DNA of 64,000 nt from Bradymonas sediminis (GTDB lineage Bacteria > Myxococcota_A > Bradymonadia > Bradymonadales > Bradymonadaceae): the NCBI RefSeq assembly GCF_003258315.1, contig NZ_CP030032.1:2705804-2769803 (forward strand), read 5' to 3'. The translations under genes were made by a program, and so were the position numbers. The notes beneath the pieces are model-generated. The model was not told where the DNA came from. It saw nothing but the letters and a program-made list of their open reading frames with translations, and did not search any database. Below, one piece after another: positions 1-8,806 of this stretch (the first letter of the stretch is position 1; each line of letters begins with the position of its first letter).

Positions 1-29
1 CGCGGGCTTATATTCGCTAAAGCTTCGGC

Positions 30-539
30 TTATTCAGCGGCAGCTTTAAATTTCATATTCTCAACGACGGACTTAAAGTCGCCGATATAATCGGCTTTGT
101 CCGCGTCCTGCATATAACCGACGGCCAACCAGGCGGTGGAGTCGCGCAGGAACTCGAAGACGACCACTTCGAGCGTGACGCCCGAGTGGGTGAATTTGTA
201 GCTGGTCAGCATGCCTTTGGACCCACCAAGGGTGGTCTCTTCCTGGCTGGTTTGCTCGAAATCCGACTCGGTCAGCGTCTTGTGGAAGGTCTTAAAGAAG
301 ACATCCGCCACGTCCGGCGTGACCAATTTGGTACCAACGACTTCGATCTGACTCTGCGAACCCTGGTGCTTAAAGCTCGCGACGGCCTTGTCGTTGCCCG
401 GCGTTACTTCCCATTTCGCCGGCGGCGTAATGGTCACGCCGAACTCTGCGTTCTCGACGGGTTGGCTCTCTTGAGCGACTGCCGGCGAGGCGAGCAATAA
501 AGCGACGAAAAGGGTGCTAAAGAACTGGGCAAACTTCAT
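30..539 (-). CDS. small secreted protein, PsbP/DUF1795-like
   Basis: The 169-residue product starts with a typical signal peptide (residues 1-22, cleavage after AVA) and has no lipobox, so it is probably periplasmic or secreted. The mature part carries a pattern seen in PsbP/DUF1795-like domains: a strand reading FGVTITPP, then W at 43, and a late block in which a secreted protein's fit to the curve FLRDSTAWLAVGY leads to a closing helix with FKSVVENMKF. Such proteins are usually of unknown function. A good GGAGA-type ribosome site (gaggagaaac) lies just upstream. It is a separate unit from the next minus-strand gene, with 128 bases between them. The family assignment is by overall look only. 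Confidence 0.6.
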   Translation of the reverse strand: MKFAQFFSTLFVALLLASPAVAQESQPVENAEFGVTITPPAKWEVTPGNDKAVASFKHQGSQSQIEVVGTKLVTPDVADVFFKTFHKTLTESDFEQTSQEETTLGGSKGMLTSYKFTHSGVTLEVVVFEFLRDSTAWLAVGYMQDADKADYIGDFKSVVENMKFKAAAE

Positions 540-667
540 CGTGTTTCTCCTCTCAAAATACCCGCTAATTGAAGTGGCTCGGGCAGCGCGCCATCGATTC
601 CACGCGAAGTGTCCTATAACAGCCTACCGTGGGTCAAGCAACTTATACGGCAAACTGCGCGATTCAA

Positions 668-2707
668 TCAATCAGCAGGCAGGTATTTACGTAAATAATT
701 AAAATTCTCTTCGTTGAATACAGCTGGTCCCTGCCCATTTAACTCCGCCCGCTCATCAAATGGGCGCTGGGCACCGGGATCCATAATATAGGGGCCATAC
801 TCGATATTATGAAAGATATTTGTCGGACTTTCTTCGTCCCCGGGCACAAAAGGCAGCCCCATCGAATGGCCAATCTCGTGAGAGACGGTGTTTCCAAGCA
901 CGTTGCCGACCATCAAAATCGCCGCCGCAATCTTATCGCTGCGCGGCCCCTGCGGCCACTCCGTGCCCCGCACGACCTCACCGCCGAGCGCCGGCATAAA
1001 CGGGCGCATGATGCGATCAAATTCCTCGGAGGCATGCGAATTATGCGGATTCAACTCGAGGCTAAAGAACGAGAAAGACTCCAGAAAGATTCCGCCGTAG
1101 GGATTATTAAATTCCTGAGCACTCTGAGCATTAAGGCCCCCCAGATAATCATTGAGATAGAGGTTTCCGGTGTCTTTGGCCACCCCATTAAAGGTGTTGT
1201 CGTAGCCAAAGGCGTTATGACCGCTGGGATCCGGGCCGCCCAATTCGATGGTCGCGTAGTGGATATAATCGTCGGGGGCGTCTTCGCGAAACTCGACATT
1301 GGTCCCGTCATAATCGCGGGTCACGACCTCCATAATGCGGCGGCGAATCTCAAGCTCAACATTGCGCAGGCCGTATTTTTCCAGGCCCTTCGAGAAGGAC
1401 GGCAGATATTTAAGATAGACGACCTGCTTGGTCGGGAGCACCCGGAATTCGCCCTGCCAGCCGATGCCCTGTTGCTCGCCCCATGGGTCAAAAAACTCGG
1501 GCGTGATGGTCCCGCTAAAGACGCCAGGCACCGCGCCCAGCCCGCTCAAAACCCGCCCCTCCTCGATTGTATACCACACATTTTGCTCGGCGATTTGCTC
1601 GTCAATCACCCGGTCGGGGACACTCACGACAGGCACCGATTGACCAAACTCAAGGCTGGGCAGCGCCGGGTCGTCGGGCGTCAGAACGCCCGCATAATGC
1701 AGGAGCATGCCGTAGCCGAAGTCGGCGTTGGTGGGCACCATGCCGCGCCCGGTCAAAGTGATCTTCTGCCCGCGGCTGCCAGCCTCGGGCGCCAGCGTCG
1801 CCAAATACGGCTGCTGCAGATTTCCGCTGATATCGAAGACCTCGCTGCCCGGCCATTCGGTCGAATTCTCCAGGCGATTGACCAGATGAATCGTCGCCGT
1901 AAACGTCGCGACCTGGACGCCAAAGACCGCGGGGTTCACCGGGAGAAACGCGCGCTCGCGACTCCCTGCCCACTCGAGCGCCAGGCTCTCACCGGTAATA
2001 TCGCGCTGGGTCCCGTCACTATACTCCACGCGCCCGACGTCGATATAGGCGATGCTCTCGCCCTCGGAGGGGCGCAGAAACCCGCCGCCCTGGAGCTCAA
2101 CGCGCTCGCCCGGAAAGACCGCTCCGACCTCAATCGCCTCGGCGGTCGGCTCCAGAACGCGCACGAATTCCAGGCGCGTCGCCTGAACCCCGCCCCGCGC
2201 GAGGACGCCAAGCGCGTCGCCCAACTCAATTTCAATATCCCCGCTAAACGACGCGCGCTCGCTGGACCCAGCGCTCCCGCCCATCACGTCATCCCAGAGC
2301 TTCGAGGCCACCGACAGCTCGACGCGGATATCGCCCACGTCGCCGTCGCGCTCCAACTGAGCGGAATAACGCTGCTCGAACTCTCCATTAGCGCTATGGA
2401 CACCCTTTAGCGTCACCGTCGCGGACTCCGCCACCAAGCGGTCACTATTGCGAATATGAAAGCTCAGGGTCGAGGTGGGAAGCACGACCTCCTGGTCGTA
2501 TTGCACGGCCATGTCCAATTCCGCCCGCGTGCTCGGTTCGTGCTTGACCGGGTCTGTCATCTCCGGACACCCGCTCAGGCCGAGCATCGCAAAACACAGC
2601 AGGAAACGGCCGCCCCATCGCCCAAAATTGATCGACGCGGAGGATGTATTTTCGGCAGAATTATTCACGCAGATATTCTCGAATAGATGCTTATTTTTGA
2701 GCGCCAC
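668..2707 (-). CDS. lipoprotein, putative HExxH zinc metalloprotease
   Basis: The 679-residue product starts with GTG and has a long N-region, then a hydrophobic stretch ending in a lipobox LSGC near residue 47, so it should be a lipoprotein. The middle part (about 180-440) has two beta-rich segments with GGGF and GRGM turns typical of IPT/TIG-like folds. The C-terminus has a zinc-protease signature HEIGHSMG at 610-617 followed by YIMDPG at 640-645, which resembles a Met-turn. The third metzincin ligand expected three residues after the glycine is Phe here; H633 is a possible substitute. Function inferred: surface or periplasmic metallopeptidase. The exact start is uncertain; another GTG lies at 2668. 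Confidence 0.6.
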   Translation of the reverse strand: MALKNKHLFENICVNNSAENTSSASINFGRWGGRFLLCFAMLGLSGCPEMTDPVKHEPSTRAELDMAVQYDQEVVLPTSTLSFHIRNSDRLVAESATVTLKGVHSANGEFEQRYSAQLERDGDVGDIRVELSVASKLWDDVMGGSAGSSERASFSGDIEIELGDALGVLARGGVQATRLEFVRVLEPTAEAIEVGAVFPGERVELQGGGFLRPSEGESIAYIDVGRVEYSDGTQRDITGESLALEWAGSRERAFLPVNPAVFGVQVATFTATIHLVNRLENSTEWPGSEVFDISGNLQQPYLATLAPEAGSRGQKITLTGRGMVPTNADFGYGMLLHYAGVLTPDDPALPSLEFGQSVPVVSVPDRVIDEQIAEQNVWYTIEEGRVLSGLGAVPGVFSGTITPEFFDPWGEQQGIGWQGEFRVLPTKQVVYLKYLPSFSKGLEKYGLRNVELEIRRRIMEVVTRDYDGTNVEFREDAPDDYIHYATIELGGPDPSGHNAFGYDNTFNGVAKDTGNLYLNDYLGGLNAQSAQEFNNPYGGIFLESFSFFSLELNPHNSHASEEFDRIMRPFMPALGGEVVRGTEWPQGPRSDKIAAAILMVGNVLGNTVSHEIGHSMGLPFVPGDEESPTNIFHNIEYGPYIMDPGAQRPFDERAELNGQGPAVFNEENFNYLRKYLPAD

Positions 2708-2819
2708 CGCCTCGGTATTGCGGGCGGTGGCGCTCCGAACAATCCAATACTACCCAAATTTTGGTTTGGATTGCGAGCCTTCGACAAATTATGCGCGGGG
2801 AGCGCCCCTCCCCGACCGC

Positions 2820-5609
2820 TCACTCGAAGCCGAGGTCCTCGGGCCAGATCTCACCGCCCGCCTCGCCGCGCTCAAGGACCGCCGCGACGCCCTGCTCAAT
2901 CATCGCGCGCGCTTCATCGAAATGCCCGGGGAAATCGTAGCCACGCAGGACGTCGATGGCGTCTTCCGACAGATAAACCGGCGCCTCGAGCGCGTCGCCG
3001 TATTGGGCCAACGCGTCAGTCAAAAAGACGCTTAAGACCGGCTCGAAGATCGAGGGCCGATGGGCGAAATTGGGGACGATAAGCTCGCGGTGCTCCAGGC
3101 GCTGCTGGAGGGCTTCGTCGAAGGGTTCGAGCACCGAGACCTGCTCGGCGTTCGGGTCATTAAAGGCCAGATAGAGCCGAATATCCGAGGCGACGGCGGC
3201 TTCGTAGATATCGTTTAGCATGGTGCCTGTGAGGGCATTGGCGTGGCGGACCAGGACGGATTCTCCGCGCACTTCTTCGAAAATCGCGTCCACCGCCCAG
3301 CCGTCGAGGCCGTGGGTGTCCGACATCTCCTGGGCATCAAAGAACCATAGGCTGCCAGAGAATTCGGCGTCCATTGATTGCGCGACCCGCGCGATAAAGC
3401 GCTTGCCGCTGCCCTCGGAGCCGCCCAGAACCAGGGGTTCGGGGCTGGCCAAGACGTATTCGAGCGCGTCGATAAGCTCGGGCTCCAGCAGATGTTGGAA
3501 GTCCCCGGGCGGACCATCAAGCACTTCGAGCGGCGACACGAAGGCCGGCGCCGCTTCGGTTTCGACACTCTCTTCTGGCGCTGCAGCCTGCTCGACGACC
3601 TCTTCATCGACGTCCGCCTGCATTACCTCGGGCGCTGAATCCGCGCGCTCCAGACGCGCGACGCGCTCACCCTTCGGAGCCACCGCGACGCGCGCAGACT
3701 CCGTCGACGCCGGCTGAGACTGGCCAGATGCTTCCTTCTCAAGCCGCAGTCTCTTCAACTCCGCCTCGAGTTCGGCGGCGCGGCGCCGCTCGGCGAGCAA
3801 TGCGCGGGACTCCTGCCCCGGGCGCACGGGTTGGGCGGCGACGGTGCCGTTCTGCGCCTCATCAAGATAGGCCCGGCTGATAATCGCATAGGCCTCGACC
3901 AGGGTCGCAACCCAGGCCTCGGCGCTGAGCAATCCCTGCGCCAGATCGATCGTTTCGGCGCCCACCTCTTCGGGCACCTCCTGGGTGTCGGGGGCATCCT
4001 CGCGGATCGCGACCAAAATGACGTGCAGGTCTTCGATCTCGATGGCCCCTTCCGGCGGCGTCAACGGCAAGGCGAGCGCCATATTCATGGCCTCGGCGAT
4101 GCCGGCCATCGGGTGAGTTTGTCGCTCAACCATCGGCGATAGCGGAATGCGCGCGCGCTCTTGAACAAGAATCGACATCGCGTCGTGGAGGGCCTCTGCG
4201 CTCGGCTGAATCTGTAATCGCTGGGCGTTCTCCTCAAGAATAAAGGTCCCTCGCCGAGTCGACACGACCATAAAAGTCCGGCACTCCGGCAGCAGCATCT
4301 TGGTGATGTCGAGGTAGGCCAGGATCTCGCGATGCCGGTCGGCCTGTGTCGAAATCAGCGCCCAACCCTCGGCCGGCACACCCCGCAGGCAATAGAGAAC
4401 ATCGCCAAACCACACCAATCCGACAATGACCGTAGCGAACCAGCGCCAGCGATTTTCTTCGAAGGAGATCGGCGCCAGATACCAGGCGAGCAGCGCCGAA
4501 AAGAGCGCGAGCACGAGGATCCAGGCGATATAGCCGCTCCCCTCGCCCAGCGAACTTCGGGGCGCATCCGTCGGGATACTCGCCACGAAGATCTCATAGA
4601 CGACGAAGAGCCCGGCGATCAGCGCCACCACGTGCAGGGCCTGCTCGGCGTCGCCGAATGGGCCGCCCAAGAACAGCCCCAACATCGTGCCCGCCGCGAC
4701 GATGCCCATCAAAAGCGCGGTCCAGCCCGCCTGAGTGCCGCGGCCGTCGCCGATATTATGGGCGAAAAACGCGATCGGTCGGACCATCGAAAACGCGACG
4801 ATGAGCACCGCGCTCAACCCAACATCGGAGAGCACCCATTGATACTCAAACGCAAAGAGCGCGATCCAGCCAAAGCAAAGGGTCTCAAGACCCACGGCCA
4901 CCGAGGCCAGCGGCTCAAGCTCCTTGGAGCGAAACCACCACAGACCGGCCATGATGACGATGACCGCGCCAAAGATGCCAAAGAGCACATGGGGCGACTT
5001 GGGCGCAGGGACCATGACGGAGCCAAAAAACACCGCGTTCTTTCGCTCGAAAACCAGCAGGGCTTCCGGGCGACTCGCCACGATGCTGCGCACTCCTTCC
5101 GGGCCAATCTTCGTCTGCAACGGGCGCCCGTCGAGTTCGACCAGGCGGTCGCTGGGCTCCACGCCGGGCGGCAGCGCGGTCGGGTCCTCGGGTTTTCCCT
5201 GCAAGGCGATTGGAAAACGATAGAGGGGGCGCACAATCTGGTAGGAGACCTTGCGCATCGCGTCGAGATTCGTGCGCGTGCCTTCGACGAGCTCGCCGTT
5301 CTCGTCGAGCTCCTCGGCGTCGAGGGCGCCCGCGTCGATCGGCAAACTCTGCAGGACCGAGCGCAGCTCACGAAGATCCGAGATCGACTGCCCCTGCAAG
5401 GCGACCAGGCGGTCACCGCGCTTGAATTCCTGGCGCTCACGGTCGGTTTCGCGGTCCACCGGCACCGTGCGCACCGTAAGATCCGGGCCGAAACGAACGC
5501 CGAGATCGGGCAATCCGTCGAGCTGAACAAAACCAAATACCAGGCTGGCCACGGTGAGCAGGAGCAAAAATGCCCACCCCACCAAATGCGTTGAAGAACT
5601 GGACTTCAT
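2820..5609 (-). CDS. PDZ-like, multi-TM protein with degenerate AAA domain
   Basis: From the chosen start the product has 929 residues. It begins with one membrane segment, then a region (about 30-200) with a PDZ-like motif pattern (FKRGDRLVALQG, SDRLVELDGRPL), then seven or eight membrane segments (about 215-400), a possible GAF-like cytoplasmic part, a charged linker with Glu/Arg-rich coiled coil, and a C-terminal domain of about 230 residues resembling the AAA core of sigma-54 activators. A P-loop GSEGSGK is present, but the Walker B position reads VLVRHAN with no Asp-Glu, and no GAFTGA loop or helix-turn-helix follows. It is therefore unlikely to activate sigma-54. The frame is open up to 5705; 5609 was chosen because the membrane anchor follows directly. 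Confidence 0.6.
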   Translation of the reverse strand: MKSSSSTHLVGWAFLLLLTVASLVFGFVQLDGLPDLGVRFGPDLTVRTVPVDRETDRERQEFKRGDRLVALQGQSISDLRELRSVLQSLPIDAGALDAEELDENGELVEGTRTNLDAMRKVSYQIVRPLYRFPIALQGKPEDPTALPPGVEPSDRLVELDGRPLQTKIGPEGVRSIVASRPEALLVFERKNAVFFGSVMVPAPKSPHVLFGIFGAVIVIMAGLWWFRSKELEPLASVAVGLETLCFGWIALFAFEYQWVLSDVGLSAVLIVAFSMVRPIAFFAHNIGDGRGTQAGWTALLMGIVAAGTMLGLFLGGPFGDAEQALHVVALIAGLFVVYEIFVASIPTDAPRSSLGEGSGYIAWILVLALFSALLAWYLAPISFEENRWRWFATVIVGLVWFGDVLYCLRGVPAEGWALISTQADRHREILAYLDITKMLLPECRTFMVVSTRRGTFILEENAQRLQIQPSAEALHDAMSILVQERARIPLSPMVERQTHPMAGIAEAMNMALALPLTPPEGAIEIEDLHVILVAIREDAPDTQEVPEEVGAETIDLAQGLLSAEAWVATLVEAYAIISRAYLDEAQNGTVAAQPVRPGQESRALLAERRRAAELEAELKRLRLEKEASGQSQPASTESARVAVAPKGERVARLERADSAPEVMQADVDEEVVEQAAAPEESVETEAAPAFVSPLEVLDGPPGDFQHLLEPELIDALEYVLASPEPLVLGGSEGSGKRFIARVAQSMDAEFSGSLWFFDAQEMSDTHGLDGWAVDAIFEEVRGESVLVRHANALTGTMLNDIYEAAVASDIRLYLAFNDPNAEQVSVLEPFDEALQQRLEHRELIVPNFAHRPSIFEPVLSVFLTDALAQYGDALEAPVYLSEDAIDVLRGYDFPGHFDEARAMIEQGVAAVLERGEAGGEIWPEDLGFE

Positions 5610-5858
5610 GGATGAAATTCGGGTCATTTGGAAACAAAAAACGTGTAGCCCCGAGTAGGCTAAGATGGGTATTTGTAGGGCACGCATCCGCGTTTGTCGA
5701 CCCATACCTTCCTGACTGATCTCAATAGCTTAAGCGCTCTGGGGCGCGGCGATTTTAGCGGGAGACAAACGCTTCGGATCTGGACCTGTCTCGCGCATTG
5801 GTTTACCCTTTTAATTGGTGAATACTTCTTATTTTCAAGTCACTTGCACCGAGAACCC

Positions 5859-7790
5859 ATGCCTCGCCAATTGCTTGCTTCTGGATACCTTCGCGTTCGT
5901 TGGACCGCTTGCGCCCTGGCGATACCGGTCAGCGCCCTGGCCTTTGGGGCGTGCGCCACGCAGAACGCCGCGCTCACCGAGGCGCCGCCTGCCGCCGAAA
6001 AGCACCGCTCATACCCGGCTAAGCTACCTCCTCAGGCCGGGGCCGACGGACTGAGCGCCCAGGATGCGCAAATCCCCACGCCAGCTGAGAAGCCGCGCGT
6101 GGACATCGACCCGGCGCTCCAGGCAGCCTCGGCGATTTTGGATGGCGCGCTGACCTCGTCGGGACAGCGCCTGTCGGCCTGGTGGACGCCTCTGAGTGAG
6201 CAGCCGCACTATAGTGAATTGCTCGACCCGGAGCGAAAGATTGAATACACGCTTTCGACCGGCTCGGTCGGGGCCGGCGAATTGCTCAACGCCCGAGAAT
6301 TTCAACACGATGGCGCGCACCACTCGGTGATTGATCGCCACCGCGGGCGCGGCACGCATTACGCCACCGGGGCGATGATCGAACTTATCCTCGACGCCGC
6401 CCGCCAGGTCGACGAGCGGGTCGCCGGGCCGAAATTGCGCGTTGGAAATATGAGCCTGCGGCGCGGCGGCTCGATGCGCTGGAGTCGCTCGCACACCTCC
6501 GGGCGCGACGCGGACCTGGCCTTTTATTGCAAAGATAAGAAGACCGGCGAGCGTGTCTTGGCGCCCGATTTATTGCGCTTTGACGCGACGGGCCAGGCCA
6601 TCGGCCACCCGAATATTGAGTTCGACACCGAGCGCAATTGGGAGCTCGTCCAGGCGCTCTTAAGCCACCCGACGGTCGACATTCAGTGGCTCTTTATCAG
6701 CAATCCGCTCAAAGATATTTTACTGCACTACGCCCGCTCACAGAACGCCGACGCCGACCTCATCGCCCGCGCGTCGAAGGTGCTCCACCAACCGACTGAC
6801 GCCCTGCCCCACGACGACCACCTCCACCTGCGCATCACCTGCCCGGAGCAAGATCGCCTGGAAGGTTGCCTGGACTACGGGCCGCGTTGGGAATGGGTCG
6901 ACTGGCATTACGATGCGTTGCGCGCACGCTCGCTGGCGATCGCCGCGGCGTTTGAGTCCCCCGATGCGTCCACACGCCAAAGCGCCCTGGACCTTTTGGA
7001 GCGCATCCGCTCGCCCTATGCGCCGGTGCTCGCGCTTAGCCAGGCCCGCCGCGAACCCAGCGATGCGGTGCGCCTGCGCGCGCTCGAGGTCGCCACGAAT
7101 ATCCCCACCGAGTCGGGCGCGGCGGTGGTCGAGGCGCTGAAATTCGTCGGCCAATCGGACTTCAACCTCGACGAGAAAGCCTACGCCTATCGCCTGCTTC
7201 GCCGCGCCGTGGACCCATTCTCGCTGGACCCGCTCAAAGACATCATCACGGCGAGCGACGTCTCGCCCGCGGAGCAGCGCCTCGCCGCTGACGCGCTCGC
7301 TCACTATATGGACCCGGAGCTCGTCCCCTTTCTATTGACGCAACTTCAGACCCAACCCGCAGGGGTCGCCGAAAAACTCGCCGTTTTGCTGCGGCGAATC
7401 ACGAATCATAGCGAAGATGTCGATTGGAGTTTATTGGGGATGCAAAGCGACTCGAAAGAGCGCGAAGCCGCGCTGAGCCGATGGCAAGACTGGTGGCAGG
7501 CAAACCAGGCCCGGCCGCGCGAGGAGTGGCTCGCCGAGGGCTTCTCGACCCAGGGGTTGGCCTCAGCCCAGGGGCAACCGCTGGACCTCGAAGCCGTGGA
7601 CGCGCTCATCGCCATGCTCGGCAGCGCGCCCGACCATATCGCCTATAACGCGAACCTCGAACTCAAACGCATCACCGGCCGCTGGGCCCCGCTGGAGGCA
7701 TGGGACAACGCGCGCCTGCAGAAATACTGGGCGCGCTGGTGGAAATGGTGGCAAGCCAACCACCCAAAAGACCTGCTGGCCTCGCGCTAA
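5859..7790 (+). CDS. MepA-like murein endopeptidase (M74) lipoprotein with HEAT-like repeats
   Basis: The 643-residue product has a lipobox AFGAC (Cys32), so it is an outer- or inner-membrane lipoprotein. Residues about 125-340 match penicillin-insensitive murein endopeptidases (M74/LAS group): SHTSGRDADL places zinc ligands H212 and D219, and LPHDDHLHLR (317-325) supplies H318, H321 and H323. These enzymes cut the D-Ala to meso-diaminopimelate crosslink in peptidoglycan. The remaining 300 residues are helical and repeat-like (HEAT/armadillo-like, with RLRALEVA-type helices) and end in a Trp-rich segment. This fusion is unusual, since MepA itself is about 270 residues. The open frame extends to 5694, overlapping the divergent gene; the lipoprotein signal favours 5859. 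Confidence 0.78.
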   Translation: MPRQLLASGYLRVRWTACALAIPVSALAFGACATQNAALTEAPPAAEKHRSYPAKLPPQAGADGLSAQDAQIPTPAEKPRVDIDPALQAASAILDGALTSSGQRLSAWWTPLSEQPHYSELLDPERKIEYTLSTGSVGAGELLNAREFQHDGAHHSVIDRHRGRGTHYATGAMIELILDAARQVDERVAGPKLRVGNMSLRRGGSMRWSRSHTSGRDADLAFYCKDKKTGERVLAPDLLRFDATGQAIGHPNIEFDTERNWELVQALLSHPTVDIQWLFISNPLKDILLHYARSQNADADLIARASKVLHQPTDALPHDDHLHLRITCPEQDRLEGCLDYGPRWEWVDWHYDALRARSLAIAAAFESPDASTRQSALDLLERIRSPYAPVLALSQARREPSDAVRLRALEVATNIPTESGAAVVEALKFVGQSDFNLDEKAYAYRLLRRAVDPFSLDPLKDIITASDVSPAEQRLAADALAHYMDPELVPFLLTQLQTQPAGVAEKLAVLLRRITNHSEDVDWSLLGMQSDSKEREAALSRWQDWWQANQARPREEWLAEGFSTQGLASAQGQPLDLEAVDALIAMLGSAPDHIAYNANLELKRITGRWAPLEAWDNARLQKYWARWWKWWQANHPKDLLASR

Positions 7791-7794
7791 AACG

Positions 7795-7834
7795 CAAACG
7801 GGTCGCCCGCTCTTTAAAGCGCGCGACCCGTTTG
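7795..7834. terminator. hairpin between convergent genes
   Basis: Arms 7795-7806 and 7823-7834 pair over 12 bases (caaacgggtcgc with gcgacccgtttg). It sits between the MepA-like gene and the DUF507 gene, which converge, so it may serve both. A strong U-run is missing. Confidence 0.55.
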
Positions 7835-7838
7835 AGGC

Positions 7839-8351
7839 TTATTCGAGGTTCTTGGTCCGCTTAATGCGCTCCATCGCCTTCTGATACTCGACGTCCCAGT
7901 CGCGACTTCCCTCGGTGAGGTTTTTGATCTTGTCGCGCACCTCGCTGTCGAGCTGCTCCTGCACCTTCATATATTTCTCAAGCATCGGCTTGAGCTTGGT
8001 GCGCATTTCGCGGTCATCAGCGTAGACTTCTTCGACAAAATTGGAGTGGAAGAAGATATCGATGAGCTGGGCGATGATAAAACCGACCGGATCATCTTTA
8101 AGGTCTTCGACGCCTTTTTGCTTGGCGAGGCGTGTTTTAATTCGACCGAAACCACCGCCCTGGTCGGACTGAATCTCACGGGCTTCGGAATTCAATTCGC
8201 GGTCAAGGCGAATATACTCGTTGAGCACCGACTCAATATCTCTTTCAACTTCGACGATATTGGCGTCCTCGACTTCGAGATCCCCCGAGGCGATAAGTGA
8301 TCGCGTAATCTCGGCGGCAACGACTGGCACTTGGCCTTTATACAGACGCAT
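7839..8351 (-). CDS. DUF507 family protein
   Basis: The 170-residue soluble product begins MRLYKGQVP and has the charged helical pattern of DUF507 proteins, which occur mainly in deltaproteobacteria and Aquificales and have no known function. It looks like two related helical halves: an N-terminal one ending in the RELNSEA segment, and a C-terminal one with FHSNFVEEVYADD and a long Lys/Glu-rich helix. A good ribosome site (agaggaaat) directly precedes the ATG. It is a single-gene unit, divergent from the cysteine-repeat gene. Confidence 0.75.
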   Translation of the reverse strand: MRLYKGQVPVVAAEITRSLIASGDLEVEDANIVEVERDIESVLNEYIRLDRELNSEAREIQSDQGGGFGRIKTRLAKQKGVEDLKDDPVGFIIAQLIDIFFHSNFVEEVYADDREMRTKLKPMLEKYMKVQEQLDSEVRDKIKNLTEGSRDWDVEYQKAMERIKRTKNLE

Positions 8352-8806
8352 ATTTCCTCTGGATTTAGCCTTCCTAAACGACCCAAATGGGTTGATTTCG
8401 TATTTTTTTGGCAGCTTTAGGCCCCGATGGCAAGTCGAAACTCGATCCCACTCCTATTAATCAGGAGCACCTGGCGATGCGCGGCGCTCCAAAAGTCAAC
8501 CCAACCTCCTCGCGAAAGGGGAGTCATTCTCTGAAGCGACGAGCCTCAAAAAATATTCAAAGAATCCCGAGAAAATATTGAATAACGCCCGAGCATGCGC
8601 GTCATAACTTCAAGACGGCCCATTGTAGGGTGCGCATACAGCATAGTAAGCGTAGCCAAAATCGCCACACAGACCCGCGATAATATTTAAATCTCGTCGA
8701 TAGCTCCTCTGACCCGAGAATAATGATGGCACCCGAAATGACTAAAATCTCAACGCCCGCCAATCCTCCCCGCCCAACCCCGGGCATCCATCGGTGGCCG
8801 AGCGCG
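8352..8806. other. intergenic region, no gene seen
   Basis: This is the divergent promoter region for the DUF507 gene and the cysteine-repeat gene. It has AT-rich patches near 8400 and 8550-8590, but no consensus promoter or RNA element convincing enough to call. Confidence 0.5.

Noticed and set aside
809-2410. Long plus-strand frame (533 codons) opposite the metalloprotease gene
   Set aside because: It is antisense to a gene with signal, lipobox and HExxH motif; composition is low-complexity, with no family resemblance. High GC keeps antisense frames open.
4332-5594. Plus-strand frame of 420 codons opposite the PDZ/AAA-like gene
   Set aside because: Very rich in Arg, His and Asp, as expected for the complement of membrane-helix codons; no start signal.
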